Positions 17,901 to 26,095 of a DNA stretch of 64,000 nucleotides are shown here, one piece after another. A model generated the notes under the pieces. The model did no database searches. It saw only the letters and a program-made list of their open reading frames with translations, and had not been told where the DNA came from. The translations under genes were made by a program, and so were the position numbers. The stretch is taken from the NCBI RefSeq assembly GCF_049801055.1, contig NZ_JBNAGF010000001.1, positions 372,001-436,000 on the forward strand. The letters run 5' to 3'. The stretch's first letter is position 1; each line of letters opens with the position of its first letter. This DNA is from JBNAGF01 sp049801055. Lineage in GTDB: Bacteria; Pseudomonadota; Alphaproteobacteria; Rhodobacterales; Rhodobacteraceae.

Positions 17901-18265
17901 GCGTCGCGCTTGGCGCCGATCATTTCGACGCCGAACTTGTCCAGCACACCCATCTCTTCGAGAGCCAGCGAAGTGTTCAGCCCGGTCTGTCCGCCCATCG
18001 TGGGCAGCAGCGCGTCTGGGCGTTCCTTTTCGATGATCTTGGCCACGATCTCGGGGGTGATCGGTTCGATGTAAGTGGCGTCTGCCAGCTCGGGGTCGGT
18101 CATGATGGTCGCCGGGTTCGAGTTCACCAGAATGACCCGATACCCTTCCTCACGCAGAGCCTTGCAAGCCTGAGCGCCCGAATAGTCGAACTCGCAGGCC
18201 TGTCCGATGACGATCGGCCCCGCTCCAATGATCATGATCGACTGGATGTCGGTTCTCTTCGGCAT
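14921..18265 (-). CDS. carB: Carbamoyl-phosphate synthase large subunit
   Basis: A 1114-aa synthase subunit that makes carbamoyl phosphate for arginine and pyrimidines, using ammonia from the CarA glutaminase. It has the duplicated ATP-grasp architecture: the first half starts MPKRTDIQSIMIIGAGPI and carries PTMGGQTGLN at residues 88-97; the second starts near VVILGGGPNRIGQGIEFDY; an allosteric MGS-like domain ends the chain. Start 18265 matches the conserved N-terminus; the frame continues to 18571 without support. carA is not in the window. argF (43062), which uses its product, is about 25 kb away. Confidence 0.97.
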   Translation of the reverse strand: MPKRTDIQSIMIIGAGPIVIGQACEFDYSGAQACKALREEGYRVILVNSNPATIMTDPELADATYIEPITPEIVAKIIEKERPDALLPTMGGQTGLNTSLALEEMGVLDKFGVEMIGAKRDAIEMAEDRKLFREAMDRLGLENPKATIVTAPKRENGTTDLDAGVQIALDELEEIGLPAIIRPAFTLGGTGGGVAYNREDYIHFCRSGMDASPVNQILVDESLLGWKEYEMEVVRDTADNAIIVCSIENVDPMGVHTGDSITVAPALTLTDKEYQIMRNGSIAVLREIGVETGGSNVQWAINPDDGRMVVIEMNPRVSRSSALASKATGFPIAKIAAKLAVGYTLDELDNDITKVTPASFEPTIDYVVTKIPKFAFEKFPGSEPYLTTAMKSVGEAMSIGRTIHESMQKALASMESGLTGFDEVEIPGLSVGLWDPADDKAAVVKAISQQTPDRLRTIAQAMRHGLSDDEIQAVTKFDPWFLARIREIVDAERDLRANGLPVTEEGLRAVKMLGFSDARLGLLTGQDEENVRRARKNLGVTAVFKRIDTCAAEFEAQTPYMYSTYEAPMMGEVECEARPSDRKKVVILGGGPNRIGQGIEFDYCCCHACFALTEAGYETIMINCNPETVSTDYDTSDRLYFEPLTFEHVMEILTKEQENGTLHGVIVQFGGQTPLKLANALEESGIPILGTTPDAIDLAEDRERFQALVNELGLKQPRNGIASTDAEALAIADEIGFPLVIRPSYVLGGRAMEIVRDMAQLERYIAEAVVVSGDSPVLLDSYLAGAVELDVDALCDGTDVHVAGIMQHIEEAGVHSGDSACSLPPYSLSQDVIDRIKEQTNALAKALNVVGLMNVQFAIKNNEIYLIEVNPRASRTVPFVAKATDSAIASIAARVMAGEKLSNFPQRPPYKEGQDSKIADQMTLADPNMPWFSVKEAVMPFARFPGVDTILGPEMRSTGEVMGWDRDFPRAFLKAQMGAGMVLPSSGCAFVSIKDADKGDAMLEATRVLVEQGFSIVATHGTRDWLAENDVPCDLVNKVYEGRPNIVDMLKDGQVQLVMNTTEGAQAVEDSKAIRSIALYDKIPYFTTAAGSHAAALAIKAQTGGDLDVKSLQG

Positions 18266-18807
18266 GGCCCAAATCCCTATGTATCGTGAGTCGCAAGAGC
18301 GCCCCCATGCGCCCAAATTGTCGTGCGTTATAGGCAGTGCGGGAAAAGGTGCAAGTGGTATCGGAACCGACGGCGGAAATGCCCGGCCTGAATGATCATA
18401 CCGAGCCCTTTGAGCGTAGATACAGCAACGGGCCATTCTCTGGGTCTTTGACCTGACTGACGTTCGTGCGGCGATCGCCCGGTGCGGGTCCCGAGAACAA
18501 TACCCCAAAGCAGGTGGGACTGTCCGAAAAACACAGCCATAGATGTTTGACGCATCAGGAAATTTCAGCATTCAAAAACCACCAAAACCTAACCTGTTCC
18601 TGTCGGTACAGGCGTGTCGAACTGCGCAATTCCCCTGCTTGGCTAGGCGACCCTCCAGCAGATCGCGTTCAATCAGTGGCGATTGTTTGTATCTCCTTTG
18701 CGTGGTTTGGGTGGCATCGTCTTCGGCCTGACCTCCACGGGCCTTGACTTCCCGCCCCTATCGCGGTGTATCGGCGCGACGCTTTTTCGTCCGAAGGGAT
18801 ATGACTG
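18266..18807. other. Divergent intergenic region carB/aspS
   Basis: A 542-bp gap between the divergent starts of carB and aspS. No convincing gene or hairpin seen. The aspS-proximal end holds a good sigma70-type promoter (listed separately). The rest is lower in GC than the flanking genes between about 18530 and 18610. Confidence 0.45.
18744..18772 (+). promoter_or_regulatory. Candidate promoter of aspS
   Basis: TTGACT (18744-18749), a 17-base spacer and TGTATC (18767-18772), 36 bp before the aspS ATG. The -35 element is strong and the -10 weak, as is common in GC-rich alphaproteobacteria. Confidence 0.45.
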
Positions 18808-20586
18808 ATGCACGCCTATCGCAGCCACACCTGCGCAGACCTCACCGCCGCCAATGTCGGCGACACCGTCCGTCTATCGGGATGGGTTCACCGTGTCCGC
18901 GATCATGGCGGGGTGCTGTTTATCGACCTGCGCGATCACTATGGCATCACGCAGGTGCTGTGTGACGGCGACAGCGCTGCATTTGCCGAACTGGAAACTG
19001 TGCGCTCCGAATGGTGTATCCGCATCGATGGCAACGTAAAGGCCCGCGACCCGGAACTGGTCAACCCGAAACTGCCAACCGGCGAGATCGAAGTGTATAT
19101 CCGCGATCTGGAAATACTCGGTCGGGCCGAGGAATTGCCGCTGATGGTTTTTGGCGATCAAGAGTATCCGGAGGAGACGCGCCTGCGCTACCGCTATCTG
19201 GATCTGCGGCGTGAGGTGATGCAGGACAACATGGCGCTGAGATCGGATGTGGTTGCATCTATGCGCCGTCGTATGTGGGACACGGGATTCCGTGAATACC
19301 AGACCCCGATCATCACCGCTTCGAGCCCCGAAGGCGCGCGGGATTTTCTTGTGCCTTCGCGTTTGCATCCGGGCAAGTTCTACGCCCTGCCGCAAGCCCC
19401 CCAGCAGTTCAAGCAGCTGATCATGGTTTCCGGCTTTGACAAGTATTTCCAGATTGCGCCCTGTTTCCGCGACGAAGACCCGCGTGCCGACCGCTCGCCG
19501 ACGGATTTCTATCAGCTCGACATGGAGATGAGCTTTGTGACCCAGCAGGACGTATTCGATACGATCCAACCCGTCTTGCAGGGGATCTTCGAGGAATTCG
19601 GGAATGGCCGCACGGTCGACAAGGTCTGGCCGCAGATCTCCTACAAGGATGCGGCAATGTGGTATGGCACCGACAAACCGGATCTGCGCAACCCGATCAA
19701 GATGCAGGATTGCTCGGAGCACTTCCGCGGATCGGGCTTTGCCATCTTTGCCAAGCTGCTGGAGCAGGAAGGCACCGAGATCCGCGCCATTCCGGCGCCG
19801 AGTGGCGGGTCGCGGAAGTTCTGCGACCGCATGAACAAATTCGCGCAGGCCGAAGGGCTGCCGGGAATGGGATACATTTTCTGGCGCGACGGCGAAAACG
19901 GCATGGAAGCAGCCGGGCCCCTGGCCAAGAATATCGGCCCCGAACGGACCGAGGCGATCCGCGAGCAGCTGGGTCTGGGCAAAGGCGACGCGGCTTTCTT
20001 CCTTGGAGGCAAGCCAAAGGCGTTCGAAAAAGTGGCGGGCAAGGCTCGGGACGTGATCGGAGAGGAGCTCAAACTCACCGACAAGGATCGCTTTGCGTTT
20101 GCATGGATCGTCGACTTCCCGATCTACGAAAAAGATGAGGAAACCGGCGCTGTCGATTTCGAACACAACCCGTTTTCGATGCCGCAAGGCGGGATAGAAG
20201 CTCTGGAAGGTGATCCGCTGGAGGTTTTGGGCTATCAATACGACCTCGCCTGCAACGGCTATGAACTGGTGTCCGGTGCGATCCGGAACCACCGCCCTGA
20301 GATCATGTTTAAAGCCTTCGAAATCGCGGGCTATGGCAAGGACGAGGTGACCAAGCGATTTGGTGGTTTGGTCAATGCCTTCCAGTATGGCGCGCCTCCG
20401 CATGGCGGTTGTGCTGCCGGGATCGATCGGATCGTTATGCTGCTTGCCGACACGGCAAATATTCGCGAAGTGATCATGTTTCCGATGAACCAGCGTGCCG
20501 AAGACCTCATGATGTCGGGCCCGTCCGATCCAACGTCTGACCAGCTGATGGAGCTTGGGCTCAGGGTGATCCCGCAGGACCAATAG
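18808..20586 (+). CDS. aspS: Aspartate-tRNA ligase
   Basis: A 592-aa class IIb aminoacyl-tRNA synthetase: N-terminal OB anticodon-binding domain (residues 1-105, with LSGWVHRVRDHGG), class II motif 2 (FRDEDPRADR), a GAD insertion domain and motif 3 (GAPPHGGCAAGIDR). Length is normal for bacterial AspRS. Whether it also charges tRNA-Asn depends on gatCAB, which is not seen here. A 577-codon open frame on the opposite strand is antisense and rejected. A strong terminator follows. Confidence 0.97.
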   Translation: MHAYRSHTCADLTAANVGDTVRLSGWVHRVRDHGGVLFIDLRDHYGITQVLCDGDSAAFAELETVRSEWCIRIDGNVKARDPELVNPKLPTGEIEVYIRDLEILGRAEELPLMVFGDQEYPEETRLRYRYLDLRREVMQDNMALRSDVVASMRRRMWDTGFREYQTPIITASSPEGARDFLVPSRLHPGKFYALPQAPQQFKQLIMVSGFDKYFQIAPCFRDEDPRADRSPTDFYQLDMEMSFVTQQDVFDTIQPVLQGIFEEFGNGRTVDKVWPQISYKDAAMWYGTDKPDLRNPIKMQDCSEHFRGSGFAIFAKLLEQEGTEIRAIPAPSGGSRKFCDRMNKFAQAEGLPGMGYIFWRDGENGMEAAGPLAKNIGPERTEAIREQLGLGKGDAAFFLGGKPKAFEKVAGKARDVIGEELKLTDKDRFAFAWIVDFPIYEKDEETGAVDFEHNPFSMPQGGIEALEGDPLEVLGYQYDLACNGYELVSGAIRNHRPEIMFKAFEIAGYGKDEVTKRFGGLVNAFQYGAPPHGGCAAGIDRIVMLLADTANIREVIMFPMNQRAEDLMMSGPSDPTSDQLMELGLRVIPQDQ

Positions 20587-20646
20587 CAAGAGGCAACTTG
20601 CTGCCAAGCCGGGTCGGGCAGCAGCAACGTTCTCAAAAAAGGTCAG

Positions 20647-20685
20647 CCGGTGCAGTCAACCCGGCTGCACCGGTTCTTTTCTTTT
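20647..20685 (+). terminator. Rho-independent terminator after aspS
   Basis: A 9-bp stem, CCGGTGCAG (20647-20655) with CTGCACCGG (20665-20673), a 9-base loop and TTCTTTTCTTTT directly after. It lies 60 bp beyond the aspS stop. Confidence 0.9.
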
Positions 20686-20705
20686 CGGCCCCGGAGTGTT
20701 TGACC

Positions 20706-20855
20706 TCAATCCGGGCTGCGCCAACGGTCACTGCAGGACATTCTGTCAACCGTCAGGCGCCCTCGCTCGCGCCGGATCTCGCGGGCGGCAGAGCGGGCCT
20801 GCCAATAAAGAACGATAGACAATGTGATCAGGGCGACAAGGCAGGTTTCCAGCAT
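20706..20855 (-). CDS. Small single-pass membrane protein, 49 aa
   Basis: The ATG at 20855 is one base past the stop of the response regulator gene (TGAcATG), so the two are translationally coupled. Residues 2-18 (LETCLVALITLSIVLYW) form one hydrophobic helix, followed by a very basic segment (ARSAAREIRRERGR) that would sit in the cytoplasm by the positive-inside rule. I do not recognise the family. The tight coupling and helix-plus-basic-tail pattern support a real gene. It could tether or modulate the regulator (inference). Confidence 0.55.
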   Translation of the reverse strand: MLETCLVALITLSIVLYWQARSAAREIRRERGRLTVDRMSCSDRWRSPD

Positions 20856-20856
20856 G

Positions 20857-21576
20857 TCAGATCGCCTGTTTACGTTGTAGCCGCTGTTGGACCAAACCGG
20901 CGATCCGGGCGGTATCAGGCGCCAGCGGCAGACCTTTCCTTCTCGCCTCCGCCAGCGCCTCGGCCGCTTGCATCAATGGCGCGTCCTGCGCGCAACGCGC
21001 CACGCCGCCTACGAATTGCGCGACATAGTCCAACACTTTTTCGTTTGCATGTTCATTCAGCACATCTGCCACATGCGCCATGTCGTCCTGATAGGCCAGG
21101 TGGTCGGGGTAGATCTCTTCGTCTTTGAGAATTCGGGGGCCAATTGGTTGCCGATCCTCCGGTAGCCGGGACAGAATGGCCTGCTGAAAACCGGCAAGCG
21201 AAGTGATCGGTTTGGCCAGAAAGCCGTCAGCGCCGGCTGCAACGGCCACGTCTTCGGCAAAATCGTCGCCTGAGACTGCCAGGATCACACCGACACGGGG
21301 CGTTGCTGTCGACAGCTCTTCGATCAGATCGGCGCCGGATCCATCCGGCAGGCCGAGGTCGACAATTATCGCCGAAGGCCGATAGAGCTGCAGATGACGG
21401 CGCGCTGACTTCAGGCAGTCTGCCCGCCGGATGCGGGCGCCGCTGCGCAGGCATAACAGGCGCATGGCTTCGCATGCATAGCGGCTGTCTTCGACCACCA
21501 GTATCGTCAGGCCAAGAAGCGGCCTGTTCGAGGTTGCAATGCGATGCGGGGCGGAAAAGGGATCCGAATCTTCCAT
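20857..21576 (-). CDS. Response regulator with C-terminal helical domain
   Basis: A 239-aa protein: a receiver domain at about residues 24-145 with acidic residues E29/D30, phospho-acceptor D73 (IIVDLGLPDGSG), S102 and the conserved lysine K122 (FLAKPIT). The remaining about 95 residues are helical, Ala/Glu/Gln-rich and not recognised as a DNA-binding or enzymatic output domain, so it may act through protein contacts. No partner histidine kinase is adjacent. A CtrA-like site lies about 45-60 bp upstream, and a 49-aa membrane protein is coupled downstream. Confidence 0.88.
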   Translation of the reverse strand: MEDSDPFSAPHRIATSNRPLLGLTILVVEDSRYACEAMRLLCLRSGARIRRADCLKSARRHLQLYRPSAIIVDLGLPDGSGADLIEELSTATPRVGVILAVSGDDFAEDVAVAAGADGFLAKPITSLAGFQQAILSRLPEDRQPIGPRILKDEEIYPDHLAYQDDMAHVADVLNEHANEKVLDYVAQFVGGVARCAQDAPLMQAAEALAEARRKGLPLAPDTARIAGLVQQRLQRKQAI

Positions 21577-21620
21577 GGGCTGACTCCTCTCTGCGATGGG
21601 GTCACGCTAGGCTGCGACGG

Positions 21621-21635
21621 CTAACGACAGGTTAA
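21621..21635 (-). promoter_or_regulatory. CtrA-like binding site upstream of the response regulator
   Basis: On the minus strand this reads TTAA-N7-TTAG, 7 of 8 bases of the alphaproteobacterial CtrA full site TTAA-N7-TTAA. It is 45-59 bp upstream of the response regulator ATG, a sensible place for activation. Short motifs occur by chance, so this is a candidate only. Confidence 0.4.
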
Positions 21636-21712
21636 TGGGCTCAATGGCGCACTTGCCCTTTTTCGGGCCTGCCCTCATAAACCGGCGCTAACGAGGATTG
21701 AGGAGAAATGCC

Positions 21713-22117
<405 letters not shown>

Positions 22118-22170
22118 GCTATGTTCTGACGCCCGGTCCCTGACTGCGGGCGCGGGAAAAAGGAGCCCCC

Positions 22171-22446
22171 ATGTCGATTACTTCTGCGCTGGTTCTCTAC
22201 GCGGTCATCTGGTTCATGACCTTCTTTGTCGTGTTGCCGATCCGTATCAAAACGCAGGGCGATCTGGGTGAGATTGTTCCGGGAACACATGCAGGCGCCC
22301 CGGAGCATCATCACCTGAAAAAAAAGGCCATCATTACGACCGCGGTGGCCTGCGTTCTGTGGGCGATCATCGCGGGGATCATTGTTTCGGGCTGGATCAG
22401 TGTGCACGATTTCGACTGGATGAACCGGCTCGATCCGGCGAGCTGA
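22171..22446 (+). CDS. DUF1467 family small membrane protein
   Basis: A 91-aa protein with two hydrophobic helices (about residues 5-23 and 52-75) separated by a polar loop containing HAGAPEHHHLKKK. Matches the DUF1467 pattern, typically found directly downstream of mce in alphaproteobacteria; function unknown. A ribosome site AAGGAG precedes the ATG. It begins 53 bp after mce and is probably co-transcribed with it. Confidence 0.83.
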   Translation: MSITSALVLYAVIWFMTFFVVLPIRIKTQGDLGEIVPGTHAGAPEHHHLKKKAIITTAVACVLWAIIAGIIVSGWISVHDFDWMNRLDPAS

Positions 22447-22492
22447 TCCGGGCGGGACCCGCTCCCGCCCGCATGTCAGCTTGACCTACATG

Positions 22493-23185
22493 TCAGCCCC
22501 GCTTGTCGAGCTTGTGGTAGATATGTGTGAAAGTCGCCGCACCAAGGATCGGGATCAGCAGGTTCACCAACGGCACTGACAGCGGCACGGCCATCAAGGT
22601 GCCTGCCATCCAGATCGTTCCGGAATGCCTGCGGCGTAGCACCTGTGCGTTTTCCCGGCCAACCCGCCGCATAGCGGCAAGCGTGAAGTATTCCCGCCCG
22701 AGCAGGAACCCGTTCATGGCCCAGAAGATGAACAGCGACATCGGCGGGAACATGACATAGAGCACAAAAGCGGCGAGGTTGGCGGCGATTAGCACGCCCA
22801 GAAACCCAAGCGAATCCCACAAGGCGTCGAGTATCGGAATGCCCTCCACCGGAGGGAGCTGAGGATAGTGTTTGTCTTCGACCGCCTGTGCGACCTCGTC
22901 AAGGAACATCGATGTAATTGCCGATGCAACCGGCACCATCAGGAACACCGACAGCACCATCATGAAAATGAAGGAGGACACCGAAAGCAGATCGTTCAGC
23001 CACGTGACCGGGCCCAGCACGGGCAGAGTGGTTTCTTCGCCCACGAAAAACTGTATCAACCAGAGAAAGCCGGCATAGGCGGCGACAAGCAGGGCGAATG
23101 TAAGCCCTACGCCGAGCATGAGCACCTTGCGAAATCGGGGGTCGCCGATCTGCCCGATCGCGAGCAGGAAGGAATTTACGATCAT
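22493..23185 (-). CDS. EI24 domain / CysZ-like membrane protein
   Basis: A 230-aa inner-membrane protein with about four to six hydrophobic segments, matching the EI24 family (PF07264), which includes the sulfate transporter CysZ. Whether it moves sulfate here is unknown; the fragment of sat at the left edge is 22 kb away. The ATG at 23185 overlaps the nitroreductase stop (ATGA), so it is coupled to that gene. An upstream TTG at 23197 is an alternative start. Confidence 0.8.
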   Translation of the reverse strand: MIVNSFLLAIGQIGDPRFRKVLMLGVGLTFALLVAAYAGFLWLIQFFVGEETTLPVLGPVTWLNDLLSVSSFIFMMVLSVFLMVPVASAITSMFLDEVAQAVEDKHYPQLPPVEGIPILDALWDSLGFLGVLIAANLAAFVLYVMFPPMSLFIFWAMNGFLLGREYFTLAAMRRVGRENAQVLRRRHSGTIWMAGTLMAVPLSVPLVNLLIPILGAATFTHIYHKLDKRG

Positions 23186-23769
23186 TCGCTCACCCAATCG
23201 GTTAACGCATCAAGATCGGGTCGCGGCCGTTCGGGCGGCTTCGGGCCTTCGGTCGCGATATGGATCAGGCCAGCCAGCCGCTCGTTGGGCGCCAGCCCCA
23301 GAGCAGAGGAACAAAACTCCCGGTCATGGGCAATCCATCCGGACAGCCAGTTGGCACCCCAGCCCGAAGCCAGCGCCGCATTCAGCAGCGCAAGGCAAAC
23401 CGCTCCGGCGGAATAGCTTTGCTCGATGGCGGGGATTTTTTCCGACGGCTTCTGCACCTCGACGACGGCCACGGCCAGATGCCCCTGATCGAACTGGCTG
23501 CGGCCCTTGGTGATATCCTCGGCGGATTTGCCAAGCACCTTGCCCCGTTTTTCGGTCAGCGCGGCCAAACGCGGCATTGCGCCGGCTTCCAGCACGATGA
23601 AACGCCACGGCTCCAGCTTGCCGTGATCAGGGCTGCGAGCGGCAGCGGTCAGGATCGGCAGTAATTCGGCACGGGTAGGCGCCGGTGCAATCAGCGTTTT
23701 GGCCGGACGCGAGCGGCGCGACAGCAGGAATTCGAGCGCGGCTTCGTTGCGGGGCGGGCGTGCGGACAT
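23182..23769 (-). CDS. Nitroreductase family protein
   Basis: A 195-aa FMN-dependent oxidoreductase of the nitroreductase fold. Family features: FLLSRRSRPAK near the N-terminus (FMN phosphate contacts), AARSPDHGKLEPWRFIV, and the C-terminal LAGLIHIATEG. The physiological substrate is unknown. First gene of a two-gene unit with the EI24 protein, sharing a 4-bp overlap. Confidence 0.88.
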   Translation of the reverse strand: MSARPPRNEAALEFLLSRRSRPAKTLIAPAPTRAELLPILTAAARSPDHGKLEPWRFIVLEAGAMPRLAALTEKRGKVLGKSAEDITKGRSQFDQGHLAVAVVEVQKPSEKIPAIEQSYSAGAVCLALLNAALASGWGANWLSGWIAHDREFCSSALGLAPNERLAGLIHIATEGPKPPERPRPDLDALTDWVSE

Positions 23770-23980
23770 ATGTGAAACCCTTTTACATCACGTTTGACTT
23801 CCTATCTCGGGCAGAGCGGCGGGGTTTTCAAGGGCAAACACCCATCGCCCGAGCAAGATCTGCTTAACGCTCCACCTGGACTTGAGCAGGATTATTGGAA
23901 TCAGGGGGCACTTGTTCAACGAGCCGCAAAGACGGGCAAAGGTCAGGATTGGTTCCCAGCAACAGGACGTTGGGTCTTGC

Positions 23981-24244
23981 CTATGCAGAATCCTGACCGT
24001 TTTTTCCGCTGGAAACCTCGCGCAGTTGATAGACCCCTTCGGGCAAGTCCAGAGCGGCAGCAAGATCCCGCAACTGCTCAGGGGAAAAGGTGATCTTCAT
24101 CACCCTGTCGGTTCGCGGATCGTGCTGCTCCAGCGTTACGCATTCCGCGAAACTGTTGATGACGACATCCTCCTGCAAGGGTGCCGAGCCCTCGTCCATC
24201 AGCGTAATCACCGTGGCGTCGAATTCGTGTTCGATGGTAAACAT
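23981..24244 (-). CDS. Conserved hypothetical protein, 87 aa
   Basis: A small acidic soluble protein beginning MFTIEHEFDATVITLMDEG, with no signal peptide, membrane helix or recognised motif. The frame extends upstream to 24301, but the ATG at 24244 gives the sequence I recall for similar Rhodobacteraceae proteins. It is divergent from the M48 lipoprotein gene (137 bp between starts). Function unknown. Confidence 0.62.
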   Translation of the reverse strand: MFTIEHEFDATVITLMDEGSAPLQEDVVINSFAECVTLEQHDPRTDRVMKITFSPEQLRDLAAALDLPEGVYQLREVSSGKNGQDSA

Positions 24245-24381
24245 GAAAAAACTCTTACGCCGCTTTGCCGGTATTGCAAGTGCTTGGCGGAAGTCACGCA
24301 TTCGGGACTGGCGGACGCAGGCCGCTATGCTAGGTTCAGCATCGGTCTTGCAGCAACCCTCCTGTCGGAAAGGTCTAAAAC

Positions 24382-25104
24382 ATGCGCCGGATGTTCCTAA
24401 TGATGGCCTTGTCCGCGCCGTTTCTCGCCGGGTGCGGTCTACCTGCGCCGACGGTGCAGTCGGACTCGGCCTCCGGAGGGCTTTCCGGGGTGACGCCTGC
24501 TGCTCAGGAGGCGGCCCGCAACTTCACCGAGGTGTCCCGCGCCGTTGGTGGCGCCGCAACTCAGGAATGCCGGCGTCGCACCACAGACACCAACTGCAGT
24601 TTCCTGATTCAGGTCGACCCTGATCCCCGCGCGCCCGCAAATGCCTTTCAGACGATAGATGACAGCGGCCGGCCGGTTATCATCTTTACCGCGGCAATGG
24701 TTGTCACGGCGCGCAATATTGATGAGCTGGCCTTTGTGATGGGCCATGAAACCGCGCATCACATTGCGGACCATCTAGACCGGCAGGCCGTCAATGCCGC
24801 AGCCAGCGCGGCCGTGTTCGCCGGGCTGGCCGAACTGACCGGTGGCAGCGCACGGGATGTGTCCAAGGCCGAGGAACTGGGGGCCGTCGTCGGCGCGCGC
24901 AGTTTCTCGAAAGAATTCGAGCTCGAAGCCGACCGGTTGGGAACGGTGATCACGCACCGGGCAGGATATGATCCGTTGAAGGGCGCGCAGTTTTTTGCCC
25001 GTATACCGGATCCGGGAAATCGGTTCCTTGGAACGCACCCACCCAATGCCGCGCGAATGGAGGTTGTCCGCCAGACCGCCCGCGAACTCGGGTTGTCGCC
25101 ATGA
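24382..25104 (+). CDS. M48 family metallopeptidase, lipoprotein
   Basis: A 240-aa zinc protease. The signal sequence ends in the lipobox LAGC with the lipidated Cys at 18. The zinc site is H122-E123-T-A-H126 with a downstream Glu in EFELEADRLG (E180). It resembles a single-domain relative of the outer-membrane quality-control protease BepA, without its TPR repeats; function in the envelope is inferred. The stop overlaps the next gene by 4 bp (ATGA). Confidence 0.9.
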   Translation: MRRMFLMMALSAPFLAGCGLPAPTVQSDSASGGLSGVTPAAQEAARNFTEVSRAVGGAATQECRRRTTDTNCSFLIQVDPDPRAPANAFQTIDDSGRPVIIFTAAMVVTARNIDELAFVMGHETAHHIADHLDRQAVNAAASAAVFAGLAELTGGSARDVSKAEELGAVVGARSFSKEFELEADRLGTVITHRAGYDPLKGAQFFARIPDPGNRFLGTHPPNAARMEVVRQTARELGLSP

Positions 25105-25478
25105 CGGCCCCAATCCTGCAAAAGATGGGCGTCATTCTGACCGATCGGGCATCTCGCTACGCAGTCACCGGCGCAACTGTGCAAAGTCGAGAGGAAATTG
25201 ATGCAACCTTGTCTGCATTGAAGCAGGACCGGGCTTATGCAAAAGCGACGCACAATACATGGGCCGCGATCCTTCCCACCGGAGCGCTCAAGGCAGATGA
25301 CGGGGAGGGCGGGGCCGCGATGGTCATCCTGCGGATGTTGGAGCGAGCCGGGCTAGAAAACCATCTTATTGTCGTAACCCGTTGGTATGGTGGAAAAAAA
25401 TTGGGAGGCGACCGGTTTCGGAGGGTGCAGGATTGCGTGCGCGCCTACCTCGAGGAGTATGACCTGGAGGCTGATTGA
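25101..25478 (+). CDS. Short IMPACT/YigZ-family protein
   Basis: A 125-aa protein matching the N-terminal UPF0029/IMPACT domain: THNTWAAIL, LKADDGEGGAAMVILRMLE and LIVVTRWYGGKKLGGDRF. Full-length YigZ proteins are about 200 aa with a second domain, absent here. The usual DDGEPSGTAG reads DDGEGGAA. Coupled to the M48 gene by a 4-bp overlap. Role unknown; family members bind ribosomes or nucleic acids. Confidence 0.75.
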   Translation: MTAPILQKMGVILTDRASRYAVTGATVQSREEIDATLSALKQDRAYAKATHNTWAAILPTGALKADDGEGGAAMVILRMLERAGLENHLIVVTRWYGGKKLGGDRFRRVQDCVRAYLEEYDLEAD

Positions 25479-25550
25479 CATGCATCAAGGCTCGATTCGC
25501 CGGTCTTGCTAGACTGCCGGGCATGTCTGGAGAACCGGGAGGATCCAACG

Positions 25551-25805
25551 ATGCCTGATCGCGCCACGCTCAAGCGCCATGCACATTTGCTGGAAAGGAT
25601 GGCCTCGACCTTGAAGGTCGATTTGCAGGAAGAAGCGATCGCGGGCCGGGTTTCAATTGATGGAATATCAGACGCTGTCCTTCGGTGCACAGAGTGTCCG
25701 GACCCTGGGCATTGCGTTGTCTGGCTTTCGGAGCATGAAGCTGGTTCCACGGACACACCCGGGTTCTGTCGGAACCGGGACCTTTTGCGCGGATTGCGCG
25801 GCTGA
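25551..25805 (+). CDS. DUF6455 family protein, copy 1
   Basis: An 84-aa cysteine-containing protein, first of three tandem related genes. C46-x2-C49-x5-C55-x2-WL and C73-x-N follow the DUF6455 pattern. The N-terminal half is a helical segment (RHAHLLERMASTLKVDL). The ATG at 25551 follows GGGAGG at 8 bases; an upstream start at 25506 is less supported. Four conserved cysteines suggest a metal site; no function is known. Confidence 0.75.
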   Translation: MPDRATLKRHAHLLERMASTLKVDLQEEAIAGRVSIDGISDAVLRCTECPDPGHCVVWLSEHEAGSTDTPGFCRNRDLLRGLRG

Positions 25806-25822
25806 AAGGGAATGTGTTGAGG

Positions 25823-26095
25823 ATGCTGGGAAATCTGATGAAGCATGTCCGGTTGGTTTCCGGAATGGCGCGAGTGACCGGAACCGATCTGGTTGGCGCC
25901 GCCCGAAAGGGCGAACTCACCCAGGAGGATTGGGCAAAGATGGTGCAGTCTTGTCGCCGTTGCGACTGGGCGGATCGATGCGAGCAGTGGCTGACCGAAA
26001 TCGATACTACGCCCTGTGCGCCGGATACCTGCGCCAATCGAGCCCGGTTCGAGGCCCTGCGCGCAGATCAAAAAGAACGCTCGGAGGCAAAATAA
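25823..26095 (+). CDS. DUF6455 family protein, copy 2
   Basis: A 90-aa paralogue of its neighbours with C44-x2-C47-x5-C53-x2-WL and C65, C70-x-N. The helical N-terminus (KHVRLVSGMARVTGTDL) aligns with those of copies 1 and 3. The start is uncertain: GTG 25814, TTG 25817, ATG 25823 and ATG 25838 are all in frame, and AAAGGG lies upstream. It ends in TAATG, overlapping copy 3 by one base. Confidence 0.72.
   Translation: MLGNLMKHVRLVSGMARVTGTDLVGAARKGELTQEDWAKMVQSCRRCDWADRCEQWLTEIDTTPCAPDTCANRARFEALRADQKERSEAK

Noticed and set aside
18874..20607. 577-codon minus-strand open frame
   Set aside because: It lies wholly opposite aspS, which is an unmistakable AspRS. Long antisense frames are common in GC-rich coding DNA.
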